Shown: one piece after another, positions 8,058 through 14,775 of the stretch
Numbering within the stretch: the stretch's first letter is position 1
How the letters are laid out: each line of letters starts with the position of its first letter
Assembly: GCA_025363495.1 (NCBI GenBank)
Contig: JANYDR010000127.1
Coordinates: 1 to 32,390 of the forward strand
Direction of reading: 5' to 3'
Length of the DNA stretch: 32,390 nt
Source: Cyclobacteriaceae bacterium
Lineage (GTDB): Bacteria; Bacteroidota; Bacteroidia; Cytophagales; Cyclobacteriaceae
Made by a program: the position numbers and the translations under genes
The notes under the pieces: generated by a model
Databases searched by the model: none
The model's input: only the letters and a program-made list of their open reading frames with translations
What the model was told of the DNA's origin: nothing

Positions 8058-8819
8058 TCAGACATACAAATCATCCTTGCTTGCCTTCGCTACTTCGAGG
8101 AAGAACTTTGAAACTTTTTCTACTACAGCCTTCACATATTTTTCTCCTTTTTCAGCAGTTGCTTTGCGCGGATCGCCGACGCCGGTATCTTTTGTGACTC
8201 GCGTCCATTTGCGTTCGGCCCAGGCCCAGCCTTCACGGATAGCGGAGAAACGAAATTTCTTCGATGCTCCATCGCCAGCTTCTGATAACGGACTCACTAA
8301 ATGCGGTGTTAAATGCATCATCACGCTGGTTTCCATTTCGCCGGCATGATCATCTTTATGTTCGAAGAAATCTTTTTGATCCACTGACTGAAACCAATTG
8401 CATTGACATAAAAACATGGATGGAAACTTCAATCCAAGCTCGCGGATCATTGTTTTAAAATCATTGCCGCCATGACTGTTAAGAATAATAAGCTTATGGA
8501 TCCTATGACGATCCAGAACTTCAACCACATCACGCAACACCATTAGTTGGGTGCTTGGATTCATATTCATGTCCAGCTTGACGTCATATTGCCCGGTATT
8601 GACTCCAAAAGGAATGACCGGCAACACAATAACTTTAGCTCCTTGCTCCCAGGCCATTTTTGCCGCCATGGCAGCAATATTTTCCGCTTCTACGATGTCT
8701 GTCCCGTAAGGCAAATGATAATTATGTGCTTCCGTTGCTCCCCATGGAAGAATGGCTACTTCGTAAGACGAATCTTTTACAGTCTTCCAGTTGGTTTCGG
8801 AAAGGATATAAGGGCGCAT
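8058..8819 (-). CDS. Creatininase-family amidohydrolase
   Basis: A 253-residue cytosolic metal-dependent hydrolase of the creatininase superfamily, which includes creatinine amidohydrolase and enzymes acting on cyclic amides and formamides. Metal-site motifs: LPWGATEAHNYHLPYGTD, with Glu30, His32 and Asp41; LNSHGGND, with His116; and DDHAGEMETS, with Glu161. The HGGN form is that of the broad family rather than true creatininase, so the substrate is unknown. It is the third gene of a minus-strand group, 41 bp after the lytic transglycosylase gene. ATG at 8817-8819. Confidence 0.88.
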   Translation of the reverse strand: MRPYILSETNWKTVKDSSYEVAILPWGATEAHNYHLPYGTDIVEAENIAAMAAKMAWEQGAKVIVLPVIPFGVNTGQYDVKLDMNMNPSTQLMVLRDVVEVLDRHRIHKLIILNSHGGNDFKTMIRELGLKFPSMFLCQCNWFQSVDQKDFFEHKDDHAGEMETSVMMHLTPHLVSPLSEAGDGASKKFRFSAIREGWAWAERKWTRVTKDTGVGDPRKATAEKGEKYVKAVVEKVSKFFLEVAKASKDDLYV

Positions 8820-8860
8820 TTTTTAGTTGTTCGTTGGTGGTTGTTAGTAAGGTCTGACAA

Positions 8861-9799
8861 CTATTTTAAAGGTATTGCAATTCGATACATTTTTCCTCTT
8901 CTTACTGTAAGGCTTTGATCTCGCAGCCAGGGATTATGGCGCTTCAGCAATTTGTAATTAATACCATTGGCCTGAGAAAAAGCTATCAGGTCTTTAATAG
9001 ATTCTCTTATCTCAATGTAACGAAGCCGCTCGCGATTATAAAGATGCTCTTTTGAAATCCTGAATCCATATTTCTGAGGATGCTCCACAATTTCTTTAAT
9101 AGCAAGTATCCTGAAAACATATCTCGATGTTTCATCATTTAAATACAAATCATAATAGGATTTCACCCGCTGGTCCTCCAAGGATCGGCTAACTCCGCCC
9201 ATACCACGATTATAGGACGCAGCGGCGAGTGTCCAATTCCTGAATTTTCCATTCGCCTGTTTCAAATATTTGCAGGCAGTGATTGTTGCCTTTATCGGAT
9301 CGTATCGCTCATCGACCTCATCGGTAATTTCCAGTCCGAATTCCCTACCTGATGTTTTTAAAATCTGCCAGAACCCAACCGCCTGTTTTGGTGAAACATC
9401 ATTCAGCAACGCTGATTCAATTAAAGGAAGATATTTAAAATCCGGAGGTATTCCGTTCTTCTCAAGCACGGAGTCAATTTGTGGAAGCCATCGATTCGCC
9501 CGCTTGATAAGGAATAATGTGTTGCTGTGGAGATACGTATTGATCTGCAATTCTTTATCAAAACGTTCACGAACATCCGGGTCACTTAACGGAACCGCTT
9601 CACCCGCAAATGAAAATTTATCAGGCACATCAATGGACACCGCTATTAATTGTTGAGAATCCTCCGGGATATCATCAAGGGCTACGTGATCATCCGAGAT
9701 TGGATTCCCATCGGGCGATACTCTCATTCCAGTGTAGGTTATGTAACCAAATAGAATGACGAGTGTGGCAATTGATATAAATAAAGAAAGGTCTTTCAT
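8861..9799 (-). CDS. Membrane-anchored lytic transglycosylase (SLT domain, LysM-like tail)
   Basis: A 312-residue enzyme that cleaves peptidoglycan between MurNAc and GlcNAc with formation of a 1,6-anhydro end. An N-terminal membrane anchor (about 5-24) places it in the periplasm. The SLT domain covers about 95-210. Its parts are the catalytic Glu128 in LPLIESALLND, the AVGFWQI segment (140-146) and the AAASYNRG segment (192-199). These match MltD-type family 1 enzymes. The last 50 residues (FSQANGINYKLLKRHNPWL, ending in YRIAIPLK) resemble a single LysM module. Its ATG overlaps the TAA of the LOG-family gene by one base, indicating translational coupling. Confidence 0.9.
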   Translation of the reverse strand: MKDLSLFISIATLVILFGYITYTGMRVSPDGNPISDDHVALDDIPEDSQQLIAVSIDVPDKFSFAGEAVPLSDPDVRERFDKELQINTYLHSNTLFLIKRANRWLPQIDSVLEKNGIPPDFKYLPLIESALLNDVSPKQAVGFWQILKTSGREFGLEITDEVDERYDPIKATITACKYLKQANGKFRNWTLAAASYNRGMGGVSRSLEDQRVKSYYDLYLNDETSRYVFRILAIKEIVEHPQKYGFRISKEHLYNRERLRYIEIRESIKDLIAFSQANGINYKLLKRHNPWLRDQSLTVRRGKMYRIAIPLK

Positions 9800-10557
9800 T
9801 AAAAATTTGGTGACAACAGATACTTTGCGTAAAAGTCATCAATTACTTTCACCGCGTCTTCCGGGGTATCAACCACATTAAATAAAAACAAATCATCCTG
9901 ATGAACCATTGCTTCATGGACCAATACTTTTTTGATCCAGTCGATAAATCCGCTCCAGAATTTCTTCCCTACGAGCACAATCGGGAACCGGCCGATCTTC
10001 TTTGTCTGTATAAGTGTAAGGGCTTCCGTCAATTCATCCATTGTGCCAAATCCTCCTGGCATAACAATGAAGCCCTGTGAATATTTTACAAACATAACTT
10101 TGCGCACAAAGAAGTAATCAAACGTAATCAGTTTATCAGGATCGATATATGGATTTCCTTTTTGCTCATGCGGTAAATAAATATTTAATCCCACTGACTT
10201 ACCACCGGCGCGATTAGCTCCTTTATTGCCCGCCTCCATTATACCAGGACCGCCACCGGTAACCACACCATATCCATGATGAACTAACTTATAGGCAATA
10301 TCTTCTGCTGTTTTGTAATAAGGATGTCCGGCCTTCACACGGGCTGAACCAAAGATGGTAACGCATGGTCCTATCTTCGCAAGCTTTTCAAAGCCTTCAA
10401 CAAACTCACTCATTACTTTAAAAATCACCCAGGAATCAGAGCTCTTGATTTCAGCCCAATCCTTATCTTTAAATGCTTTACGAATACGGTGCTCCTCCTC
10501 TAACGCCAGCTTAATCGGATCTTCAGCACTTTTCTTTTCCTTTTTCTTCGTTGCCAT
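9799..10557 (-). CDS. LOG-family (TIGR00730) Rossmann-fold protein
   Basis: A 252-residue cytosolic protein of the LOG/YgdH family. Well-studied members are phosphoribohydrolases that release cytokinin bases from nucleotide 5'-monophosphates; others act on purine nucleotides. Motifs: GGGPGIMEAGNKGA (101-114), which binds the phosphate, and PGGFGTMDE (167-175), the family signature with Thr172 and Glu175. A charged N-terminal stretch (MATKKKEKKSAEDP) precedes the domain. It heads a minus-strand group with the transglycosylase (one-base overlap) and the creatininase-family gene. A -7 box lies 14 bp before the ATG. In bacteria outside plants the physiological substrate is usually unknown. Confidence 0.9.
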   Translation of the reverse strand: MATKKKEKKSAEDPIKLALEEEHRIRKAFKDKDWAEIKSSDSWVIFKVMSEFVEGFEKLAKIGPCVTIFGSARVKAGHPYYKTAEDIAYKLVHHGYGVVTGGGPGIMEAGNKGANRAGGKSVGLNIYLPHEQKGNPYIDPDKLITFDYFFVRKVMFVKYSQGFIVMPGGFGTMDELTEALTLIQTKKIGRFPIVLVGKKFWSGFIDWIKKVLVHEAMVHQDDLFLFNVVDTPEDAVKVIDDFYAKYLLSPNF

Positions 10558-10570
10558 AGTGTCTATCTTT

Positions 10571-10578
10571 CAAATATA
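10571..10578 (-). promoter_or_regulatory. Candidate -7 box for the LOG-family operon
   Basis: TATATTTG on the minus strand matches TAnnTTTG and lies 14-21 bp before the ATG. The nearest TTG upstream is 27 bp away, longer than the normal spacing. The 38-bp gap also has to serve the divergent GH130-like gene. Confidence 0.4.
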
Positions 10579-10595
10579 AAGTCGAAGATAAAGAA

Positions 10596-11708
10596 ATGAA
10601 CGAAACAACACACAAAGGAACCTTGTGCTACGTCCGCAGCATATTCCTTTTGTTAAGTTTGATGAGTTGCAATAAAATCCGAACTGATTTAAAGTCCGAT
10701 TGGGAGCTCACGCCTTTTATTAAAGTCGACAGTGTTAACCCAATCTTAAATCCTGGTGAAAGTGAGTTTACATGCCCTATTCTTGGAACTCGTGTAAAGT
10801 GGGATGAGAAAGATGTTTTTAATCCTGCGGCTGTTGTCCGCAATGGAAAAGTCTATTTGCTCTTTCGCGCAGAGGATGTTATCGGTAAATATGCGGGCAC
10901 TTCACGCATTGGACTTGCTGTTAGCGAAGATGGACTGCACTTCACAAAAATGCCGGAGCCAGTTCTTTTTCCGGATAACGATAGTTTAAAAATTTATGAG
11001 TGGGAAGGTGGCATTGAAGATCCTCGCATCGTTGAAAGGGAGGACAGTACTTATATTCTTACCTATACAGCATATGATGGAAACCTGGCAAGACTCTGTC
11101 TGGCTACCTCGAGAGATCTCGTCAAATGGAAGAAACATGGTTTGGTACTTCCTGAAAAATATAAAGATACCTGGAGCAAGTCGGGCGCAATTATAGCAAA
11201 GCGAAGTGGTGAAAAAATTATTGCACAGCGAATCAATGGCAAGTACTGGATGTATTGGGGAGACACCGATCTTTTTTTGGCTTCTTCCGAAGATCTCATT
11301 CATTGGAAGGCAGAGGAAACACCAGATGGAAAATTGAAAACTGTTTTACAGCCGCGTAAAGGCTATTTCGATAGTCGCCTGGTTGAAAGTGGACCTTATG
11401 CATTGCTGACAGAAAAGGGAATTCTTCTTTTATACAATGGTATGAACCTGGAAGAAGGTGGGGACACAACATTAGGCAAAGGAGCTTACTGTTCCGGTCA
11501 GGTTCTTTTTGACGTAAGTGATCCAACGAAAATTATTAATCGCCTGGAAAAGAATTTTCTCATGCCTGATAAACCGTATGAAATCTCAGGACAAGTGAAT
11601 CAGGTTTGCTTCATTGAAGGAATGGTCCCTTTTAAAGGCAATTGGTTTTTATATTACGGTACAGCTGACTCAAAGATCGCAGTGGCTACCTCACCTCTTT
11701 TCAAATAA
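10596..11708 (+). CDS. GH130-like glycosidase/phosphorylase lipoprotein
   Basis: A 370-residue lipoprotein: hydrophobic segment and lipobox LMSC with Cys25. The body is a five-bladed beta-propeller of the GH130/GH43-like type. Signs are the conserved NPAAV (76-80), LLFRAED (88-94) and GGIEDPRI (138-145). Asp142 in EDPR corresponds to the proton donor of mannoside phosphorylases of family GH130. Blade repeats AVSEDGLHF, ATSRDLVKW and ASSEDLIHW are visible. Known relatives phosphorolyse or hydrolyse beta-mannosides. Outer-membrane attachment and a mannan-related substrate are inferences. No other glycan genes are nearby. The 3' end overlaps the converging TIGR01777 gene by 18 bp. Confidence 0.85.
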   Translation: MNETTHKGTLCYVRSIFLLLSLMSCNKIRTDLKSDWELTPFIKVDSVNPILNPGESEFTCPILGTRVKWDEKDVFNPAAVVRNGKVYLLFRAEDVIGKYAGTSRIGLAVSEDGLHFTKMPEPVLFPDNDSLKIYEWEGGIEDPRIVEREDSTYILTYTAYDGNLARLCLATSRDLVKWKKHGLVLPEKYKDTWSKSGAIIAKRSGEKIIAQRINGKYWMYWGDTDLFLASSEDLIHWKAEETPDGKLKTVLQPRKGYFDSRLVESGPYALLTEKGILLLYNGMNLEEGGDTTLGKGAYCSGQVLFDVSDPTKIINRLEKNFLMPDKPYEISGQVNQVCFIEGMVPFKGNWFLYYGTADSKIAVATSPLFK

Positions 11709-12605
11709 ATCCCTAAGTGCACTTTCAAGATCTGTGAACTTAAATTGAAATCCAGCGCGTTCAATTTTTGAAGATGAGACCTTACTTCCGTTCAGAACGA
11801 TTGCAGCCATTTCACCGACAACCAGTTTAAGAACAAATCCTGGAACAGCAGGCGCCCAGAGCGGACGGTGTAATACCTTTGCAATTGCTTTCGTCATCTC
11901 ACGATTAGTTATGGCATGGGGAGTTACAGCATTATAAGCACCAGTCATACTTCCGTCTTCAACCGCTTTAATGAAGATGGCGCATAGATCATCGAGATGA
12001 ATCCAGCTTAATAGTTGTGTACCTGTACCTAGTGGAGAACCTATACCCAATTTTATTGTTCTCGCCATTTCCGGTAAGGCGCCTCCTTTTTCACTGAGCA
12101 CGATACCTATACGGATTTTTGCCACTCGTATTCCAAGAGAAGTAATTTGATCCACCTCGCGCTCCCACTCCACCACCACATTTGAGAGATAATCGCCGCC
12201 ATGTTTACTATCTTCTGTCATGACAACAGTATTATCAAGTCCAAATCCATAGATGCCGATAGCGGAAGCTGATACTACTGTTTTAACAGAATGTTTTTTA
12301 TTCTTCAATGTTTGATACAACAGGTCAGAAGATTTCGTACGACTCTCTAATATTTCCCTTTTACGTTCGGGTGTCCAGCGCTTATCGGCAACTCCGGCAC
12401 CGGCGAGATGGATGATTGTATCAACACCTTCAAGGGCCTTAGCATCCATCGTTCCTTTCTTTACGTCCCACACAAAAGATGGAACGTTTCCTGACTTCTT
12501 TTCACGTCCAAGGTGTGCTACGCCATATCCTTTTTGCAAGAGTAATTCCGTCAGGCGGGATCCTACTAATCCAGATGCGCCAGTAATTAAAATGGAAGTT
12601 GCCAA
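11691..12605 (-). CDS. TIGR01777-family SDR protein (YfcH-like epimerase)
   Basis: A 304-residue NAD(P)-binding protein of the extended short-chain dehydrogenase class. The glycine-rich motif ITGASGLVGSRL (7-18) is at the N-terminus, with GAGVADKRWTPERKREI further on, which is specific to the TIGR01777/YfcH group. A C-terminal DUF1731-like segment (about 250-300) includes LWAPAVPGFVLKLVVGEMA. Function is unknown throughout the family; a role in envelope or cell-division-linked sugar metabolism is only suggested by homologues. The start is TTG (12603-12605): no ATG is available in frame before the upstream stop, and the Rossmann strand begins directly after it. It converges with the GH130-like gene by an 18-bp overlap. 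Confidence 0.88.
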   Translation of the reverse strand: MATSILITGASGLVGSRLTELLLQKGYGVAHLGREKKSGNVPSFVWDVKKGTMDAKALEGVDTIIHLAGAGVADKRWTPERKREILESRTKSSDLLYQTLKNKKHSVKTVVSASAIGIYGFGLDNTVVMTEDSKHGGDYLSNVVVEWEREVDQITSLGIRVAKIRIGIVLSEKGGALPEMARTIKLGIGSPLGTGTQLLSWIHLDDLCAIFIKAVEDGSMTGAYNAVTPHAITNREMTKAIAKVLHRPLWAPAVPGFVLKLVVGEMAAIVLNGSKVSSSKIERAGFQFKFTDLESALRDLFEKR

Positions 12606-12651
12606 AACAGTAATTTTTAAATGATCTTTGCATCAAGTTAACCAACCTGTA

Positions 12652-13341
12652 ATGAAAAAGTTTACGATTTTCTTTGCTTTGATAATAACCACGGTTGCCT
12701 ATGCGCAAAAAGTGGATGTCAGCAAGAAAAGTGAAAAAATAAAAGGTGAAAGTGCTGAAGGATATGCAACAGAGCTCGAAGGCAAGAAAGAAAATATAGC
12801 AGCCGCCTGGAGTCGTTTTCTAAAAGATCTTGGAAAAGTAAAATCCGGTACTGAGTATCAATATGTAGAAAACCCTGCATTGGGTGGTACGGTTTACACA
12901 ACCGGAATCATTTATGGAAAATCATCCGGTAACGAAGAAAAATCAACTGTCTGGATGGGAATAAAAGCTGTGGAATGGACCGTGAATGATATTTCACTGG
13001 TAGAAAATCAACTTGAAAAATTAGTCTATCAATTTGGAGTAAAATTCTACAGGGATAAAATCCAGGCACAGATAGATGAGGCTCAGCAGGCAAGCGATGC
13101 CGTAGTGCGTCAGCAGCAACGATTAGCGAATCAAAACAAAGATCTCAACAACAAGATTGTCAACAACGCCGAACAAAAAATACAACTCGAAAAATCTCTT
13201 GAGGCCAACAAGCTTGATAACCTGGTTCTCCATCAAAAACTTGAAAACAATAAAAAGTCACAAGACTCGGTAAAGCTTGCCGGTGAACAGATCAAGAGAA
13301 TTATTGAGCTGCATAAGGAGAGGCAGAGGAAGGTGAATTAA
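12652..13341 (+). CDS. Secreted coiled-coil protein of unknown function
   Basis: About 229 residues from the ATG at 12652, where a signal peptide starts (MKKFTIFFALIITTVAYAQ). A frame-open start 24 bp earlier is possible but would put eight polar residues before the signal. The mature N-terminal half (SEKIKGESAEGYATELEGK through YGKSSGNEEKSTVWMG) looks like a small alpha/beta domain. The C-terminal third (about residues 135-225) is rich in Gln, Asn, Lys and Glu with heptad spacing (EQKIQLEKSLEANKLDNLV), a likely coiled coil. I do not recognise a named family. Periplasmic location is inferred. It is divergent from the TIGR01777 gene with a gap of only 46 bp. Confidence 0.75.
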   Translation: MKKFTIFFALIITTVAYAQKVDVSKKSEKIKGESAEGYATELEGKKENIAAAWSRFLKDLGKVKSGTEYQYVENPALGGTVYTTGIIYGKSSGNEEKSTVWMGIKAVEWTVNDISLVENQLEKLVYQFGVKFYRDKIQAQIDEAQQASDAVVRQQQRLANQNKDLNNKIVNNAEQKIQLEKSLEANKLDNLVLHQKLENNKKSQDSVKLAGEQIKRIIELHKERQRKVN

Positions 13342-13358
13342 CACGGCAGGCATTTTTC

Positions 13359-13395
13359 CTCACCCCGGCCCTCTCCTAAAAGGAGAGGGGGAGGT
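13359..13395. repeat. Palindromic repeat (CCCTCTCCT/AGGAGAGGG)
   Basis: A 9-bp perfect stem, CCCTCTCCT (13369-13377) and AGGAGAGGG (13381-13389), with a 3-nt loop, flanked by further G/C complementarity. Such CCTCACCCC-GGCCCTCTCC palindromes are scattered in many bacterial genomes. It lies 18 bp after a stop codon. No T run follows, so it is not a standard terminator. Confidence 0.7.
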
Positions 13396-13496
13396 CCTAG
13401 CAAACAATATTTACGTTTTGTTAGCTTTTCTTTTTTAGAATTAGGAACTTTCTAACGTGATTGTGCGTCACACTGTCACGGTTATTCATTGAGAAG

Positions 13497-13600
13497 ATCT
13501 TGTATCGGAGTTGATAATCTCGCTCACCTTATAGGAAGCCGCTCGGCGAGACGACATCACTGATTGCAATTACCCCGCACAATTGCAATGACATGAAAGG
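13497..13600. repeat. Degenerate intergenic repeat with ATTGCAATT palindrome
   Basis: The stretch with aatctcgctcac, gctcggcgagacgac and caattgcaatgaca resembles, in decayed form, a Bacteroidota intergenic element whose ends read GCAATCTCGCT and GCAATGACA; that comparison is from memory. Within it ATTGCAATT (13563-13571) and AATTGCAAT (13581-13589) form a perfect 9-bp inverted repeat with a 9-nt spacer. Confidence 0.4.
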
Positions 13601-13618
13601 TGACTAGACGGGGGTTTA

Positions 13619-13761
13619 ACTAGGTTCTAATTAGGTTCTAACTAGGTTCCAATTAGGTTGCTACTAGGTTCCAACTAGGTCTCCAATAGGTCCCGACTAC
13701 CTCGTAAATAGGTTCCCATCTCATACTAATTAGGTTTCCTTCTCAATTTACTTAGGTTTTG
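13619..13761. repeat. 11-bp-period direct repeat array, 13 units
   Basis: Thirteen consecutive 11-bp units in perfect register with no insertion or deletion. The unit is close to ACTAGGTTCCA. Units 1-7 all keep TAGG. From unit 7 onward a 22-bp higher-order pattern appears: units 7, 9, 11 and 13 keep TAGGT, while units 8, 10 and 12 have changed to a second form (actacctcgta, atctcatacta, ttctcaattta). Eleven is not a multiple of three and stops occur in all frames, so it is not coding. The spacing is near one DNA helix turn, which would place every unit on the same face. Confidence 0.85.
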
Positions 13762-13860
13762 TATTGACCTTATTCGGAGAACTATTAAATTCATATCGGA
13801 CCAATTGGCTGTCATGCCCGGACCAGCTTCATAGGCAGGCACTACTTAAACCCACTTGTT

Positions 13861-14416
13861 ATGAGAAAATTGAAAGATGAGACAGGCCCCAGCGGTATTT
13901 TCGGCGAAAGCATAAGTATCAGGTGAATGGCCGGGTTATCATTACCAACGGCCCCAAAAAGAAAAGAGGTGAACCAACGGCAAAAGAGCTTGCCCATCGC
14001 GCACGGGTTAGTGAGGCGGCATCGTATGCAAAGAATGTCGGAATGAGGAGTCACGGGCGTTATATGCTACCCGCGTGAGAAAAAAGCATGAGTCACCCCA
14101 ATCAGTAGCAATTCGCGACTTCCTAAATCCTCCAACGGTGGATGCGATCGAAGCCCCGAAATATCATGGAGTGATTGGTGATATTATACGCGTCCATGCC
14201 ACCGACGACTTCCAGGTAATAAAAGTAACGATCACTATTACCGGTGCTGACGGTGTGGTCATTGAGGAGGGCGATGCTATAGATGGTAGGCCTGCGCGGA
14301 TCAATCAATGGGAATACAAAGCTGTCGCTACAAACCCAACACTGAAAGGCACCAAGATCATGGCGGTTGCTTACGACCGACCGGGTAATAAGGGAATGGC
14401 GGAGATAGTGTTGTAA
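13861..14416 (+). pseudogene. Frameshifted pseudogene of a Bacteroidota hypothetical-protein family
   Basis: Three frames joined end to end read as one protein of about 185 residues. Frame 1 from ATG 13861 (MRKLKDETGPSGIFGES) stops at 13924. The next frame from about 13914 (KYQVNGRVIITNGPKKKRG, then KELAHRARVSEAASYAKN) stops shortly after 14070. The third frame from about 14060 (YATRVRKKHESPQSVAIRDF through to GNKGMAEIVL) ends with TAA at 14414-14416. The last part looks like an Ig-like beta domain. I recall similar intact Bacteroidota proteins with an N-terminal NGxxxxxxGPKK segment and the DFLNPPTVDAI region, but no function. At least two frameshifts are needed, one near 13905-13925 and one near 14032-14075. 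Confidence 0.6.
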
Positions 14417-14725
14417 TGTCTATACATACTAAAGGTCTGTTAGTTCTGCCTTTGTATAATTTGTGAAAACGTTTTGCAAGGCAAAGGGGTTTAACTATCT
14501 GATGACAGAAGATAATTCTTTAACACAACTAACAAGGTCGTCGGGAAAGAAGGAACAAGTGCTAACAGGCGCATCCGGAAATCATGATGATGTTTATTAT
14601 GGCACGCGCTTGATTATATCTGCACCATTATGGAGAAGTCGTTTCAGAATCAGATTTGGGGAAAATTCTCTCCATATGGCCGCCCCATAGTTTCACCTAC
14701 AAGCACGCGCCATAATAAGTACTCA
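14417..14725. other. Gene-free stretch with a 20-bp inverted repeat pair
   Basis: No convincing gene. A 75-codon frame from GTG 14463 has no family signature and ends inside the inverted repeat, so I do not call it. The notable structure is a pair of 20-bp arms, 14593-14612 (tttattatggcacgcgcttg) and 14700-14719 (its near reverse complement, 17 of 20 matching), with 87 bp between them. Confidence 0.55.
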
Positions 14726-14758
14726 CAAAAAAGCCCCCGACACATCGGAGGCTTTTTC
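14726..14758 (-). terminator. Terminator after the TonB-dependent receptor gene
   Basis: On the minus strand GCCTCCGA, a short loop (tgtg) and TCGGGGGC form an 8-bp stem with one mismatch, followed by TTTTTT. It lies 17 bp after the receptor stop codon. The A run on the other side makes it possibly bidirectional. Confidence 0.85.
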
Positions 14759-14775
14759 TTATGAGCAGTCTAAAT

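Noticed and set aside
13619-13761. CRISPR array
   Set aside because: Units are 11 bp with no spacers between them, and no cas genes are near. It is a tandem array.
14463-14690. A 75-codon plus-strand frame in the gene-free island
   Set aside because: Starts with GTG, no recognisable domain or signal, and overlaps an inverted repeat. Probably chance.
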